Positions 52,914 through 61,179 of a stretch of DNA of 64,000 bases are shown here, piece by piece. The notes beneath the pieces are model-generated. The model saw nothing but the letters and a program-made list of their open reading frames with translations. It had not been told where the DNA came from and did not search any database. Made by a program: the position numbers and the translations under genes. The DNA is taken from the NCBI RefSeq assembly GCF_009729075.1, contig NZ_VTGY01000033.1:372001-436000 (forward strand), given 5' to 3'. Source of the DNA: Mycolicibacterium sp. CBMA 226 (GTDB lineage Bacteria; Actinomycetota; Actinomycetes; Mycobacteriales; Mycobacteriaceae). How positions within the stretch are numbered: position 1 is the first letter of the stretch; every line of letters starts with the position of its first letter.

Positions 52914-54464
52914 GTGCAGGTCACAAGCGTTGGACACGCCGGATTCCGGATCGATACCGCCGCGGGCAGCATTCTGTGCGACCCGTGGGTGAACCCTGCC
53001 TACTTCGCATCGTGGTTCCCGTTCCCGGACAACAGCCGTCTGGACTGGGACGTCCTCGGCGACTGCGACTACCTGTACGTCAGCCACCTACACAAGGACC
53101 ACTTCGACCCGGAGCACCTGCGCGCCCACGTCAACAAGGACGCGACGGTGCTGCTGCCGGACTATCCGGTGCCCGACCTGCGTCGTGAGCTCGAGGCCCT
53201 CGGCTTCCATAAGTTCTTCGAGACCACCGATTCGGTGAAGCACCGCGTCAGCGGCCCCAAGGGCGACCTGGACGTCATGATCATCGCCCTGCGCGCCCCG
53301 GCCGACGGTCCGATCGGCGACTCGGGCCTGGTGGTGTCCGACGGCGAGACCGTCGCGTTCAACATGAACGACGCGCGGCCCATAGATTTGGATGTCCTCG
53401 ACTCGGCCTTCGGGCACGTCGACGTACACATGCTGCAGTACTCGGGCGCCATCTGGTACCCGATGGTCTATGACATGCCGGCCCGCGCCAAGGAGGCTTT
53501 CGGCACCCAGAAACGGCAGCGGCAGATGGACCGCTGTCGCCAGTACATCGCACAGGTCGGGGCGACCTGGGTGGTTCCGTCGGCCGGGCCGCCCTGCTTC
53601 CTGGATCCCGAATTGCGCCCGCTCAACGACGATCACGACGATCCGGCCAACATCTTCCCCGACCAGGCGGTGTTCCTCGACCAGCTGCGCAGCCACGGCC
53701 ACGACGGCGGGCTGCTGATGATCCCCGGCACGGTGGCCTCCTTCACCGGGTCGACGCTCGACTCGCTGGTGCACCCGATTCCGGACGCCGAGGCCGAAGC
53801 GATCTTCACCACCGGCAAGGCCGACTACATCGAGGCCTACGCGCAGCGCATGGCGCCCGTGCTCGCTGCCGAAAAGGCTTCGTGGGCACCGGCTTCCGGC
53901 GATTCCCTGCTGGAGCCGCTGCGGGCCAAGTTCGAGCCGATCATGGTGCAGAGCGACCAGATCTGCGACGGCATCGGCTACCCCGTCGAACTCCGGATCG
54001 GCGGCGAGACCGTCGTCTTGGACTTCCCGAAACGTGCTGTGCGTGAACCGATTCCGGACGAGAAGTTCCGCTACGGCTTCGGTATCGCGCCCGAGCTGGT
54101 GCGCACCGTGCTGCGTGACGACGAGCCGGACTGGGTCAACACCATCTTCTTGTCCACCCGCTTCGAGGCGTGGCGCGTCGGCGGCTACAACGAGTACCTG
54201 TACACATTCTTCAAGTGCCTGACCGACGAGCGCATCGCCTACGCCGACGGCTGGTTTGCCGAGGCGCACGACACCTCGGCGTCAATCGAGCTGGGCGGCT
54301 ACGAGATTCAGCGCCGGTGCCCGCACCTGAAGGCCGACCTGTCGAAGTTCGGCATCGTCGACGGCAACACGCTGACCTGCAACCTGCACGGCTGGCAGTG
54401 GAACCTGGACAACGGTCGCTGCCTCACCTCCAAGGGGCACGAATTGCGAAGCGCCAAGCGGTGA
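52914..54464 (+). CDS. Metallo-beta-lactamase-fold / Rieske iron-sulfur fusion protein (Rv3818 ortholog)
   Basis: 516 residues. Residues ~1-260 are an MBL fold of the UlaG-like type, with SHLHKDHFD (HxHxDH) near residue 60. The middle (about 290-420) is unassigned. Residues ~440-510 form a Rieske [2Fe-2S] domain with RCPHLKADL and CNLHGWQW (C-x-H and C-x-x-H ligands). The combination recalls CMP-sialic acid hydroxylase, with the domains in reverse order. The substrate is unknown. GTG 52914 follows AAAAGGGG. Its stop overlaps the next gene (GTGA). Confidence 0.9.
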   Translation: MQVTSVGHAGFRIDTAAGSILCDPWVNPAYFASWFPFPDNSRLDWDVLGDCDYLYVSHLHKDHFDPEHLRAHVNKDATVLLPDYPVPDLRRELEALGFHKFFETTDSVKHRVSGPKGDLDVMIIALRAPADGPIGDSGLVVSDGETVAFNMNDARPIDLDVLDSAFGHVDVHMLQYSGAIWYPMVYDMPARAKEAFGTQKRQRQMDRCRQYIAQVGATWVVPSAGPPCFLDPELRPLNDDHDDPANIFPDQAVFLDQLRSHGHDGGLLMIPGTVASFTGSTLDSLVHPIPDAEAEAIFTTGKADYIEAYAQRMAPVLAAEKASWAPASGDSLLEPLRAKFEPIMVQSDQICDGIGYPVELRIGGETVVLDFPKRAVREPIPDEKFRYGFGIAPELVRTVLRDDEPDWVNTIFLSTRFEAWRVGGYNEYLYTFFKCLTDERIAYADGWFAEAHDTSASIELGGYEIQRRCPHLKADLSKFGIVDGNTLTCNLHGWQWNLDNGRCLTSKGHELRSAKR

Positions 54465-54832
54465 CCAGCGCCCGCTCCGGCGCTCATTCCGACGCGCACT
54501 ACGACGACGGCCAGATCTTCCTGGATCGTCAGGCGATCACGTTGCGTCGCTACCACTTTCCGTCGGGCACGTCGAAGATCATCCCGCTGAGTGCGGTCCG
54601 CGGCTACAAGGCCGAGTCGCTCGGCTTCATCATGGATCGGTTCCTCATCTGGGGTGGCACCGACCCGCGCCGGTGGCTGCCGCTGGACATCTGGCGGCCC
54701 ATCAAGTCGACGCTCGTGACGCTCGACGTCGTCGGCACCGCGCCGGCGCCGGCGTGTACCCCGTTGCGGCCCAAGGAGTTTCTGGCCACGCTGGACCAGT
54801 TACTGGGAGAGCAGGCCGGTCGCCGAGGTTGA
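54461..54832 (+). CDS. Conserved actinobacterial protein, PH-like, coupled to the MBL-Rieske gene
   Basis: 123 residues from GTG 54461, whose GTGA overlaps the preceding stop. The sequence is mostly beta-strand-like (GQIFLDRQAITLRRYHFP, SKIIPLSAVRGYKAES) with a C-terminal helix (RPKEFLATLDQLLGEQ), a bacterial PH-domain-like pattern. There is no signal peptide, no Cys cluster and no known catalytic motif. The coupling suggests it works with or near the Rieske protein. A longer frame upstream is only a shadow of that gene. Confidence 0.75.
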   Translation: MTSARSGAHSDAHYDDGQIFLDRQAITLRRYHFPSGTSKIIPLSAVRGYKAESLGFIMDRFLIWGGTDPRRWLPLDIWRPIKSTLVTLDVVGTAPAPACTPLRPKEFLATLDQLLGEQAGRRG

Positions 54833-54853
54833 CCGGACGGCGGCTTCAGCCCG

Positions 54854-55102
54854 CTACCACCTAGTGCCGTCGAGCCCCGGAATCACACATCGCCCGTCCG
54901 CGGCGACGCGGCCGATGAGCATGCCGTCGTAGCCCGTGCACGACGAGTTGAGCGGCTCGCAGGTGTTGATGGACGTGATCACCTTGTCCTGGCCGCATGG
55001 GGACCCCGGCCCCGGGGGATCGGCTGCGGCCACGGCGCTGCTGAAGCTCAACGCGAGAATGGCCGCGGACGTGACGGCGAACGAGCGGGTCAAGTCGAAC
55101 AT
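54854..55102 (-). CDS. Small secreted Cys-containing protein
   Basis: 82 residues. The signal peptide (about 1-27, ending AVAAADP) leaves a ~55-residue mature part with four Cys (SPCGQD, NTCEPL, SSCTGY, GRCVIPG), presumably two disulfides. GGAGG lies upstream of ATG 55102, a clear ribosome site. The function is unknown; short secreted proteins of this type are common in mycobacteria. It is convergent with the PH-like gene, 21 bases apart. Confidence 0.8.
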   Translation of the reverse strand: MFDLTRSFAVTSAAILALSFSSAVAAADPPGPGSPCGQDKVITSINTCEPLNSSCTGYDGMLIGRVAADGRCVIPGLDGTRW

Positions 55103-55171
55103 GATCGATACCTCCGGCCGATGGCCCCGACGTGCACCAATGCTACGCCCGAATCGGCGAGGTGATCCTGG

Positions 55172-55981
55172 CTAATTCGCGGCGCGCACCGTCTGCACGA
55201 GCTCCGAGACATCGTCGGACGCGGTGTCGTACACCCGCACGATCGCCCGGTCGCCCGGCTTGAGGTAAGTGGACTCCCCCAGCTCGGTGTAGCGCGTCGC
55301 GCCGATGCCGACGAGCAGGTGCGCCGGACGTCCGCTGGCCACCATCAAGGCACCGACATCTTCCAAAGGCGTGTCGTCCGAGCCTTTCTGATTCGCCAGC
55401 CGGTCCACGATCCAGTCCAGCAGCTGCGTGCCGTAGTACGAGTAACCCAGCAGCGGACTGTCCTGGCCGTACGCCTGCTCGACCCCACTGCCGTCGTCCA
55501 GGAAGCTGGCCAGCCGCAGTGCCGACGTCGGGCCGTCTGGGCTCAGGTCGTCGATCGCGAAGAACCGCGGGGCCACGCCCTTCGACGCCGGACCCCAGTT
55601 CTTCTTGTGGCTGATCTTCGGGGCGTTCGGCCGGCGGATCGAACAGTCGTTGAACGCGCCGAGCGCGAACGGCCGCAGCCCGACCACCCGGTCACCCGAC
55701 CACGACACCTCACACGCCAGCCCGACCTCGGGCTCGATCTGGAGGTTCAGCGGGGTGTCACTCACCGGCAGCTGGACGGCATCGGTCGACAGCGGGAACT
55801 CCCCGAGAAAGGTGTCGCTACCCGGCGCATACCACGGAAAGATGCCCTTGGGCGCCCCGCCCTCGGACCGGACGTTGACGAAATCGACTGCCTCCCCGGC
55901 CTGTTCGAGGTGCCCGGCGAAATTGCCCGCCACCCCGAAGCCGAACCAGCCACGCATGTCGTCCAGGTCGAGATCGATCAT
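55172..55981 (-). CDS. DUF5718-like conserved protein with a fumarylacetoacetase-like fold
   Basis: 269 residues from ATG 55981 (GTG 55990 is a possible start three residues longer). The pattern MRGWFGFGVAGNFAGHLEQAGEA, then IFPWYAPGSDTFLG and IEPEVGLACEV, resembles the FAH-superfamily-like DUF5718 group. The usual FAH metal triad E-x-E...D is suggested by IEPEVG but is not fully seen. No neighbour suggests a pathway. It is cytosolic by sequence, with no signal or membrane segment. Confidence 0.7.
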   Translation of the reverse strand: MIDLDLDDMRGWFGFGVAGNFAGHLEQAGEAVDFVNVRSEGGAPKGIFPWYAPGSDTFLGEFPLSTDAVQLPVSDTPLNLQIEPEVGLACEVSWSGDRVVGLRPFALGAFNDCSIRRPNAPKISHKKNWGPASKGVAPRFFAIDDLSPDGPTSALRLASFLDDGSGVEQAYGQDSPLLGYSYYGTQLLDWIVDRLANQKGSDDTPLEDVGALMVASGRPAHLLVGIGATRYTELGESTYLKPGDRAIVRVYDTASDDVSELVQTVRAAN

Positions 55982-56048
55982 GGCTGCCACCCTACTGCGG
56001 CCGTGACCAGCGCTGACAAGTCACCGCCATGCCCCGCCGACGGGGTTC

Positions 56049-57305
56049 CTACTTGGGCTGTAACACCGCGGTGCCGACGTACGGCACCAGCGCGTCGGGC
56101 ACCCGCACGCTGCCGTCGGGCTGCTGGTGGTTCTCCAGGATCGCGACGAGCCAGCGGGTGGTGGCGAGCGTGCCGTTGAGCGTCGCCGCAGTCTGCGGCT
56201 TGCCGTTCTCGTCGCGGTAGCGGGTGGACAGGCGCCGGGCCTGGAACGTCGTGCAGTTCGAGGTCGACGTCAACTCGCGGTAGGCCTGCTGTGTCGGCAC
56301 CCACGCCTCGCAGTCGTACTTGCGGGCCGCCGACGAACCGAGATCGCCTGCGGCGACGTCGATCACGCGGTAGGGCACCTCGATCATGGCCAGCATCTGC
56401 CGCTGCCAGCCGAGCAGTCGCTGATGCTCGGCCTCGGCGTCCTCGGGCTTGCAGTAGACGAAGGCCTCGACCTTGTCGAACTGGTGCACGCGGATGATGC
56501 CGCGGGTGTCCTTGCCGTAGCTGCCGGCTTCCCGGCGGAAACACGACGACCAGCCGGCGTAACGCAGCGGGCCTTCTGACAGGTCCAGGATTTCGTCGGA
56601 GTGGTAGCCGGCCAGCGGCACCTCCGACGTCCCCACGAGGTACAGGTCGTCGGCTTCGAGACGGTAGATCTCGTCGGCGTGCGCGCCCAGGAATCCGGTG
56701 CCGCGCATGACTTCCGGGCGCACCAGCACTGGCGGGATCATCAGGGTGAACCCGTTTTCGGTGGCCAGCCGGACAGCCAGCTGCAGCAGACCGAGCTGCA
56801 GGAGGGCACCCTGGCCGGTCAGGAAGTAGAACCGCGAGCCGGACACCTTGGCGCCGCGCTCCATGTCCAGCAGGCCGATAGCCTCGCCCAGCTCCAGGTG
56901 GTCCTTGGGCGCGTCGAGTACCCGCGGTTCACCAACGACGTCCAGCACCTGGAAGTCACTCTCACCGCCGGCCGGGACGCCGTCGATGATGACGTTGCCG
57001 ATCGCCATGTGCGCGGCGGTGAACGCCGCCTCCGCCTCGGCCTGCCGGGCTTCGATGTCCTTGATCGCAGCGGAGAGTTCCTTGGCCTTCTCGAGCAGCG
57101 CGGGCCGTTCCTCCGGTGAGGCCGCGCCGACGAGCTTGCTCGCTGCCTTCTGGTTGGCCCGGGCGGTGTCGGCCTCCGCGATGGCGGCCCGCCGGGCCGC
57201 GTCAGCCTCCAGCAGTGCATCGACAAGGGCCGGGTCTTCGCCACGGGACCGCTGCGATGCCCGCACCCGGTCCGGATCTTCGCGCAACAGCTTGAGGTCG
57301 ATCAC
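56049..57305 (-). CDS. serS: Seryl-tRNA synthetase
   Basis: 418 residues (family ~419). The N-terminal antiparallel coiled-coil arm (about 30-100; [16 protein letters not shown]) binds the long variable arm of tRNA-Ser. The class II catalytic core has motif 2 [15 protein letters not shown], the [11 protein letters not shown] loop, and motif 3 [19 protein letters not shown] 57305 gives [17 protein letters not shown], the usual family start; a longer frame to 57395 has no support. It is divergent from the septum-formation-family gene. Confidence 0.96.
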   Translation of the reverse strand: MIDLKLLREDPDRVRASQRSRGEDPALVDALLEADAARRAAIAEADTARANQKAASKLVGAASPEERPALLEKAKELSAAIKDIEARQAEAEAAFTAAHMAIGNVIIDGVPAGGESDFQVLDVVGEPRVLDAPKDHLELGEAIGLLDMERGAKVSGSRFYFLTGQGALLQLGLLQLAVRLATENGFTLMIPPVLVRPEVMRGTGFLGAHADEIYRLEADDLYLVGTSEVPLAGYHSDEILDLSEGPLRYAGWSSCFRREAGSYGKDTRGIIRVHQFDKVEAFVYCKPEDAEAEHQRLLGWQRQMLAMIEVPYRVIDVAAGDLGSSAARKYDCEAWVPTQQAYRELTSTSNCTTFQARRLSTRYRDENGKPQTAATLNGTLATTRWLVAILENHQQPDGSVRVPDALVPYVGTAVLQPK

Positions 57306-57436
57306 GGGCGCCAGACTACTTTTGTCGCCGCGGCCGTGGAATGTCGAGGGCCCGTAGCGGGGCCCGGCCACAACCACATAACGGTACAACTGCAACTCTT
57401 GTCACAGGTCCAGCGGCGGCTGTCACAATAGAACCG

Positions 57437-58882
57437 ATGTTGGACGCACCCGCGGCGGTCGAACCGGGCCTGGACACGCCCCCCGACGAACCGAAGACGA
57501 CGACCACCTGGCGGCAACGCATGCACGGCATGCAGGCCACCGGGACTCAGCGCGCGCTCGTCCTCACCGCGCTCGGCGGGCTCCTCATCGCCGGCGTCCT
57601 CACCGTCATGCCCGAAGGCTCACTCGGGCCTACCGGGCTCGGTTTCACCAACGGCCGGGTGAACGCCGGCCGGGTCAGCGACACCCTCGACCACGCCAAG
57701 CCCGGCGACTGCCTGAACTGGCCCGACCGTTCGCCGGACGCCGTCGAGATCGTCGACTGCAAGAACGAACACCGCTTCGAGGTCGCCGAGTCGCTCGACA
57801 TGCGGACGTTCCCGGGCAGTGAGTACGGCCCCAATGCGGCGCCGCCCACCGACGCCCGGATCAAGCAGATCAGCCAGGAGCAGTGCCAGAATGCGGCACG
57901 CGACTACCTCGGCCCGCGCTTCGACCCGAACGGCAAGTTCGCGGTCAGCCTCGTCTGGTCCGGCGACAAGGCCTGGAAGACCAAGGGGCAGCGCCGCATG
58001 CTGTGCGGTCTCCAGTTGCTCGGACCGAACAGCCAGCAGCTGGCCTACAAGGGCAAGGTCGCCGACGTCGACCAGTCGAAGGTGTGGCCGGCCGGCACCT
58101 GCCTCGGCATCGACCCGGCGACCAACCAGCCCATCGACATCCCGGTCGACTGCTCGGCGCCGCACGCCATGGAGGTCACCGGCGCGGTCAACCTGGCCGA
58201 CAAGTACCCCGACGTCATGCCGGCCGAGCCCGACCAGCTGGCCTACATCAAGGACGTGTGCACCAAGGCCACCGACGCCTACCTGGCCCCGGTTCAGCTG
58301 CGCGGCACCACCCTGACCCTTGTCTACAGCTCGATCGCGCTGCCCAGCTGGACGGCCGGCAGCCGCCAGGTGTCGTGCAGCATCGGCTCGTCGCTCGGGA
58401 ACGGCGGCTGGTCGACGCTCGTCAACAGCGCCAAGGGCCCGCTGCTGATCAACGGGCAGTCGCCCGTCGCGCCGCCCGCGATCCCGGAGGAACGGCTGAA
58501 CCTGCCGGCGATCCCGATCGTCGAACCGCCGGTGGACACGTCGTCGCAGAGCTCGTCGTCATCGTCGCAGGGGTCGCAGTCGGGCCAGTCGGGTCAGTCG
58601 GGCCGGGGCCAGCAGACCTCACAGACGCCGCAGGGCAACGAGCACATGCCGGGCCAGACCGACACCTCGAACCAGCACGGCACCGGCGCCCCCGGTACCC
58701 CTCAGCAGCAACAGGGCAACACGTTCCTCAACGGCCCGCCAGCGGCTCCCGCGCCGCCGCCCGGGGCCGGTGCACCGCTCGACGGGCCGCCGCTCGAGGA
58801 GGCTCCGGCACCGCCGCCGGCCGCCGGACCTGTGGGCGGGGGCGCGCCGCCCGGACCGGTGGCGCCGCCACCGGCTCCGTAG
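57437..58882 (+). CDS. Septum-formation-family membrane protein with long Pro/Gly-rich tail (Rv3835 ortholog)
   Basis: 481 residues. A cytoplasmic N-terminus (about 1-40) is followed by one membrane helix (about 43-62, ALVLTALGGLLIAGVL). Two extracytoplasmic repeats with paired Cys (GDCLNW...VDCKNEH, and GTCLGID...VDCSAPH, each ending in an H-x-x-E/V pattern) are typical of the septum formation family. The C-terminus (about 355-481) is low complexity, Gln/Ser then Pro/Gly/Ala. The role in cell division is inferred from the family name only. ATG 57437 has no ribosome site; TGTCACA repeats lie just upstream. It is followed after 2 bases by the zincin gene. Confidence 0.83.
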   Translation: MLDAPAAVEPGLDTPPDEPKTTTTWRQRMHGMQATGTQRALVLTALGGLLIAGVLTVMPEGSLGPTGLGFTNGRVNAGRVSDTLDHAKPGDCLNWPDRSPDAVEIVDCKNEHRFEVAESLDMRTFPGSEYGPNAAPPTDARIKQISQEQCQNAARDYLGPRFDPNGKFAVSLVWSGDKAWKTKGQRRMLCGLQLLGPNSQQLAYKGKVADVDQSKVWPAGTCLGIDPATNQPIDIPVDCSAPHAMEVTGAVNLADKYPDVMPAEPDQLAYIKDVCTKATDAYLAPVQLRGTTLTLVYSSIALPSWTAGSRQVSCSIGSSLGNGGWSTLVNSAKGPLLINGQSPVAPPAIPEERLNLPAIPIVEPPVDTSSQSSSSSSQGSQSGQSGQSGRGQQTSQTPQGNEHMPGQTDTSNQHGTGAPGTPQQQQGNTFLNGPPAAPAPPPGAGAPLDGPPLEEAPAPPPAAGPVGGGAPPGPVAPPPAP

Positions 58883-58884
58883 CC

Positions 58885-59235
58885 GTGCCCGTACGCATGG
58901 GTCAGCAGCGGTTCGAGGAATTGGTATCGGACGCGCTCGACCTGATCCCGCCCCGGCTCGCCGCGGCGCTCGACAATGTCGTGGTGCTCGTGCAGCCGCG
59001 AAACCCCGACGAACCCGACATCCTCGGGCTCTACGAAGGGGTCGCCCTCACCGAGCGTGATTCCTTCTACGCGGGCGCGCTGCCCGACACCATCACCATC
59101 TACCGCGACGCCCTGCTCGACATGTGCGACACCGAGGAGGAGGTCGTCGACGAGGTCGCCATCACCGTGATTCACGAGATCGCCCACCACTTCGGCATCG
59201 ACGACGAGCGGCTACACGAGCTGGGCTGGGGCTGA
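58885..59235 (+). CDS. Small zincin-like metallopeptidase family protein (Rv3836 ortholog)
   Basis: 116 residues. The zinc motif HEIAHHFGID (HExxHH) lies near residues 98-107 and the preceding YRDALLDMCDTEEEVVDEV is typical of the minimal zincin family. The GTG start at 58885 gives MPVRMGQQRFEELV, matching the family; ATG 58897 is an internal alternative. It is only two bases from the septum-formation gene stop, so the pair is one transcription unit. Whether it has protease activity is unknown; the third zinc ligand is not obvious. Confidence 0.87.
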   Translation: MPVRMGQQRFEELVSDALDLIPPRLAAALDNVVVLVQPRNPDEPDILGLYEGVALTERDSFYAGALPDTITIYRDALLDMCDTEEEVVDEVAITVIHEIAHHFGIDDERLHELGWG

Positions 59236-59284
59236 GCAGCGCGGCACCCCGAATTTGTCGGGCCGCAGTGTTACAACAGAGTCC

Positions 59285-59482
59285 ATGAGCACCACCTGCC
59301 GCAACTGTGTGGATGGGCTGGCGCACTGCCACGGCACGGTCATCGTGCACGCCGGTCTGCCTGCCGAATGCACCGACGACTCCTGCGCGCTGCCCGAATC
59401 CGAACACACCCTGCGCATCGACTGCGATGTCGTCGGGTGCGGGTGTGCGCAGCCCGCAGTGAACCTGCGCGTCGCGGGATAG
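59285..59482 (+). CDS. Small Cys-rich protein, possible metal-binding
   Basis: 65 residues with eight Cys in the first and last thirds (CRNC, HCHG, ECTDDSC, DCDVVGCGC) plus His, suggesting one or two zinc or iron sites. There is no signal peptide. ATG 59285 has TTACAAC about 10 bases upstream that could be a -10, with little or no leader. It is not recognised beyond being a short conserved actinobacterial type. The stop abuts the convergent mutase-family stop, with no overlap. Confidence 0.75.
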   Translation: MSTTCRNCVDGLAHCHGTVIVHAGLPAECTDDSCALPESEHTLRIDCDVVGCGCAQPAVNLRVAG

Positions 59483-60157
59483 TCAGGCCATCGGGTCGGG
59501 CGCCGGCGGCGCCTCGGGGTCGTGCCCCGGATAGAACGGCGGCGTCTTCGAGCCCCACTGCACGCAACTCCAGCGCCCGTCGGTGATCGGGCTGAGCACC
59601 ACGCATTCGGCGTTGCCCAGGTGATGTTCCAACGCGAATTCGGCGTCCACACCGGCCAGGTGGGCCGCGACCAACCGGATCGCCGCACCGTGGCTTACCA
59701 CGACGATGTCGCCGACCCAGTCATGATCGTCGAGGCTGCGCACCCGAAGGTTCGTCAGCACCGGCACATACCGGTCGAGCACGTCGCGGCCACTTTCGCC
59801 GCCGGGCATGGCGATGTCCAATTTGCCGCGCTGCCAGTCCTCGTAGACGGCGTCGAACCGTGCGATGGCGTCGGTGTCACTGCGGTCTTCCAGGTCGCCG
59901 ACCTGCACCTCGTGAATACCGTGCGCCTCGACGGATTCCAGGCCCAGCCCGTCGGCGATGTCCGCGGCGGTCTGCCGCGCGCGCTCGGCCACCGAATGCA
60001 CCACCAGGCCGACAGGATGCGCCCAGTCGATGCCGAAATCGCGGGCCTGCTGATGACCGAGTTGTGTCAATGGCGCCCCCGGCGGCCGGGTGTCCAACCG
60101 CTTGGCGACGTTCGCCTCCGACTGCCCGTGCCGCACCAGAACCAACCGGCCGCTCAC
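59483..60157 (-). CDS. Histidine phosphatase (phosphoglycerate-mutase-like) family protein (Rv3837c ortholog)
   Basis: 224 residues from GTG 60157. The catalytic LVRHGQSEAN motif is at residues 5-14, SVAERARQTA is the second Arg region, and VVSHGAAIRLV holds the second His. It is probably a small-molecule phosphatase rather than a glycolytic mutase. The start overlaps the pheA stop (GTGA), so it is coupled to phenylalanine synthesis, as in M. tuberculosis. The Arg-rich frame further upstream is not part of it. Confidence 0.9.
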   Translation of the reverse strand: MSGRLVLVRHGQSEANVAKRLDTRPPGAPLTQLGHQQARDFGIDWAHPVGLVVHSVAERARQTAADIADGLGLESVEAHGIHEVQVGDLEDRSDTDAIARFDAVYEDWQRGKLDIAMPGGESGRDVLDRYVPVLTNLRVRSLDDHDWVGDIVVVSHGAAIRLVAAHLAGVDAEFALEHHLGNAECVVLSPITDGRWSCVQWGSKTPPFYPGHDPEAPPAPDPMA

Positions 60158-61059
60158 GTTCGGTCCCCCTTTCGTAACCCCGCCAACCATTGTGCCGCTT
60201 CGTCGGTGACGGGCGGTGCCGCACCGGCAGCGACCCCGGTCGGCCACGAGCCGAGGTACCGCACGTCGGCCACCCGGCGGTGCAGCGCCATCAGCGCCTC
60301 GGCGACCGGCGCGTCGTCGATGTGCCCGACGCAGTCCAGGAAGAAGATGTAGGTACCCAATTCCGTTCTCGTGGGCCGGGATTCGATGCGGGTCAGGTCG
60401 ATGTCCCGGATCGAGAACTCGGTCATGGCGGACACCAGCGCGCCCGGTTCGTTGCGCAACCGCAGCACGACCGACGTCCGGTCGGCGCCGGTCCGCGGTG
60501 GCGGCGGCCCGGGCTGGCCGACGAGCACGAAACGTGTTCTGGCGTTGGGTTCATCGACCACACCGTCGGCCAGCGAGTCCAGGCCCCACCGCACGGCCGC
60601 GAGCGCGGTGGACACACCGGCGTCCACCAGGCCTTCGGAAACCTGCTGCGCCGCACCGGCATTCGAGATGGCAGGCACGAGAGTGGCGTGCGGTAGCCGC
60701 TCGGCCAGCCAGCGGCGCACCTGGGCCGCGGCCACCGGGAACGCCGCGACCGTCGACACCGCATCTGTGGTCACCCCCGGCCGGACGACGATGCTGAACG
60801 CGACGTCCAGCGTGTGCTCGGCGAAAATCTGCACGCCACTGCCCGACGACAGGCTGTCCATGGTCGGCAGCACCGAGCCCTCGATGGAGTTCTCGATCGG
60901 TACGCACGCGTAGTCCGCGGCACCCATGCGGACGGCTTCCACCGCCGCGCTCGCGCTGTCACAGGCGACCGGTTCGAATTCCGGATCCCCGGCGGCCAAC
61001 TGCAGCATGGCCGCTTCCGTGAAGGTGCCTTGCGGCCCGAGATAGGCGATGCGTGCCAC
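60154..61059 (-). CDS. pheA: Prephenate dehydratase
   Basis: 301 residues, single-function PDT. The catalytic domain (about 1-185) starts RIAYLGPQGTFTEAAM, with PIENSIEGSV and the Thr of ARTRFVLVG. The C-terminal ACT domain (about 195-275) has NEPGALVSAMTEFSIRDIDL and the ESRPTR motif that binds Phe. It converts prephenate to phenylpyruvate and is subject to Phe feedback. There is no chorismate mutase domain, the usual actinobacterial form. GTG start. Co-translated with the histidine phosphatase gene. Confidence 0.94.
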   Translation of the reverse strand: MARIAYLGPQGTFTEAAMLQLAAGDPEFEPVACDSASAAVEAVRMGAADYACVPIENSIEGSVLPTMDSLSSGSGVQIFAEHTLDVAFSIVVRPGVTTDAVSTVAAFPVAAAQVRRWLAERLPHATLVPAISNAGAAQQVSEGLVDAGVSTALAAVRWGLDSLADGVVDEPNARTRFVLVGQPGPPPPRTGADRTSVVLRLRNEPGALVSAMTEFSIRDIDLTRIESRPTRTELGTYIFFLDCVGHIDDAPVAEALMALHRRVADVRYLGSWPTGVAAGAAPPVTDEAAQWLAGLRKGDRT

Positions 61060-61118
61060 GCCGCAACCCTACTGGCTACCGGTTCGAGCGGGCCCGCGAC
61101 GCGGGGTTTCGATAGCCC

Positions 61119-61159
61119 TTGCGCCGATACCCTCCGATAGTTAACTTAGGCTTACCTCA
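61119..61159 (+). promoter_or_regulatory. Promoter overlapped by an IdeR iron box
   Basis: -35 TTGCGC at 61119-61124 and -10 TAACTT at 61142-61147 are 17 bases apart. The 19-base TTAACTTAGGCTTACCTCA at 61141-61159 matches the IdeR consensus TTAGGTTAGGCTAACCTAA at 15 positions and covers the -10, so iron-loaded IdeR should repress the gene at 61180. Confidence 0.75.
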
Positions 61160-61179
61160 CTTACTAGCGAAGGCGGGAC

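Noticed and set aside
57306-57395. 30-residue N-terminal extension of SerS
   Set aside because: The family N-terminus begins at GTG 57305 and the extension would run into the divergent promoter.
60158-60247. Extended N-terminus of the histidine phosphatase
   Set aside because: Low-quality Arg-rich sequence inside pheA; RHG motif position fits the GTG 60157 start.
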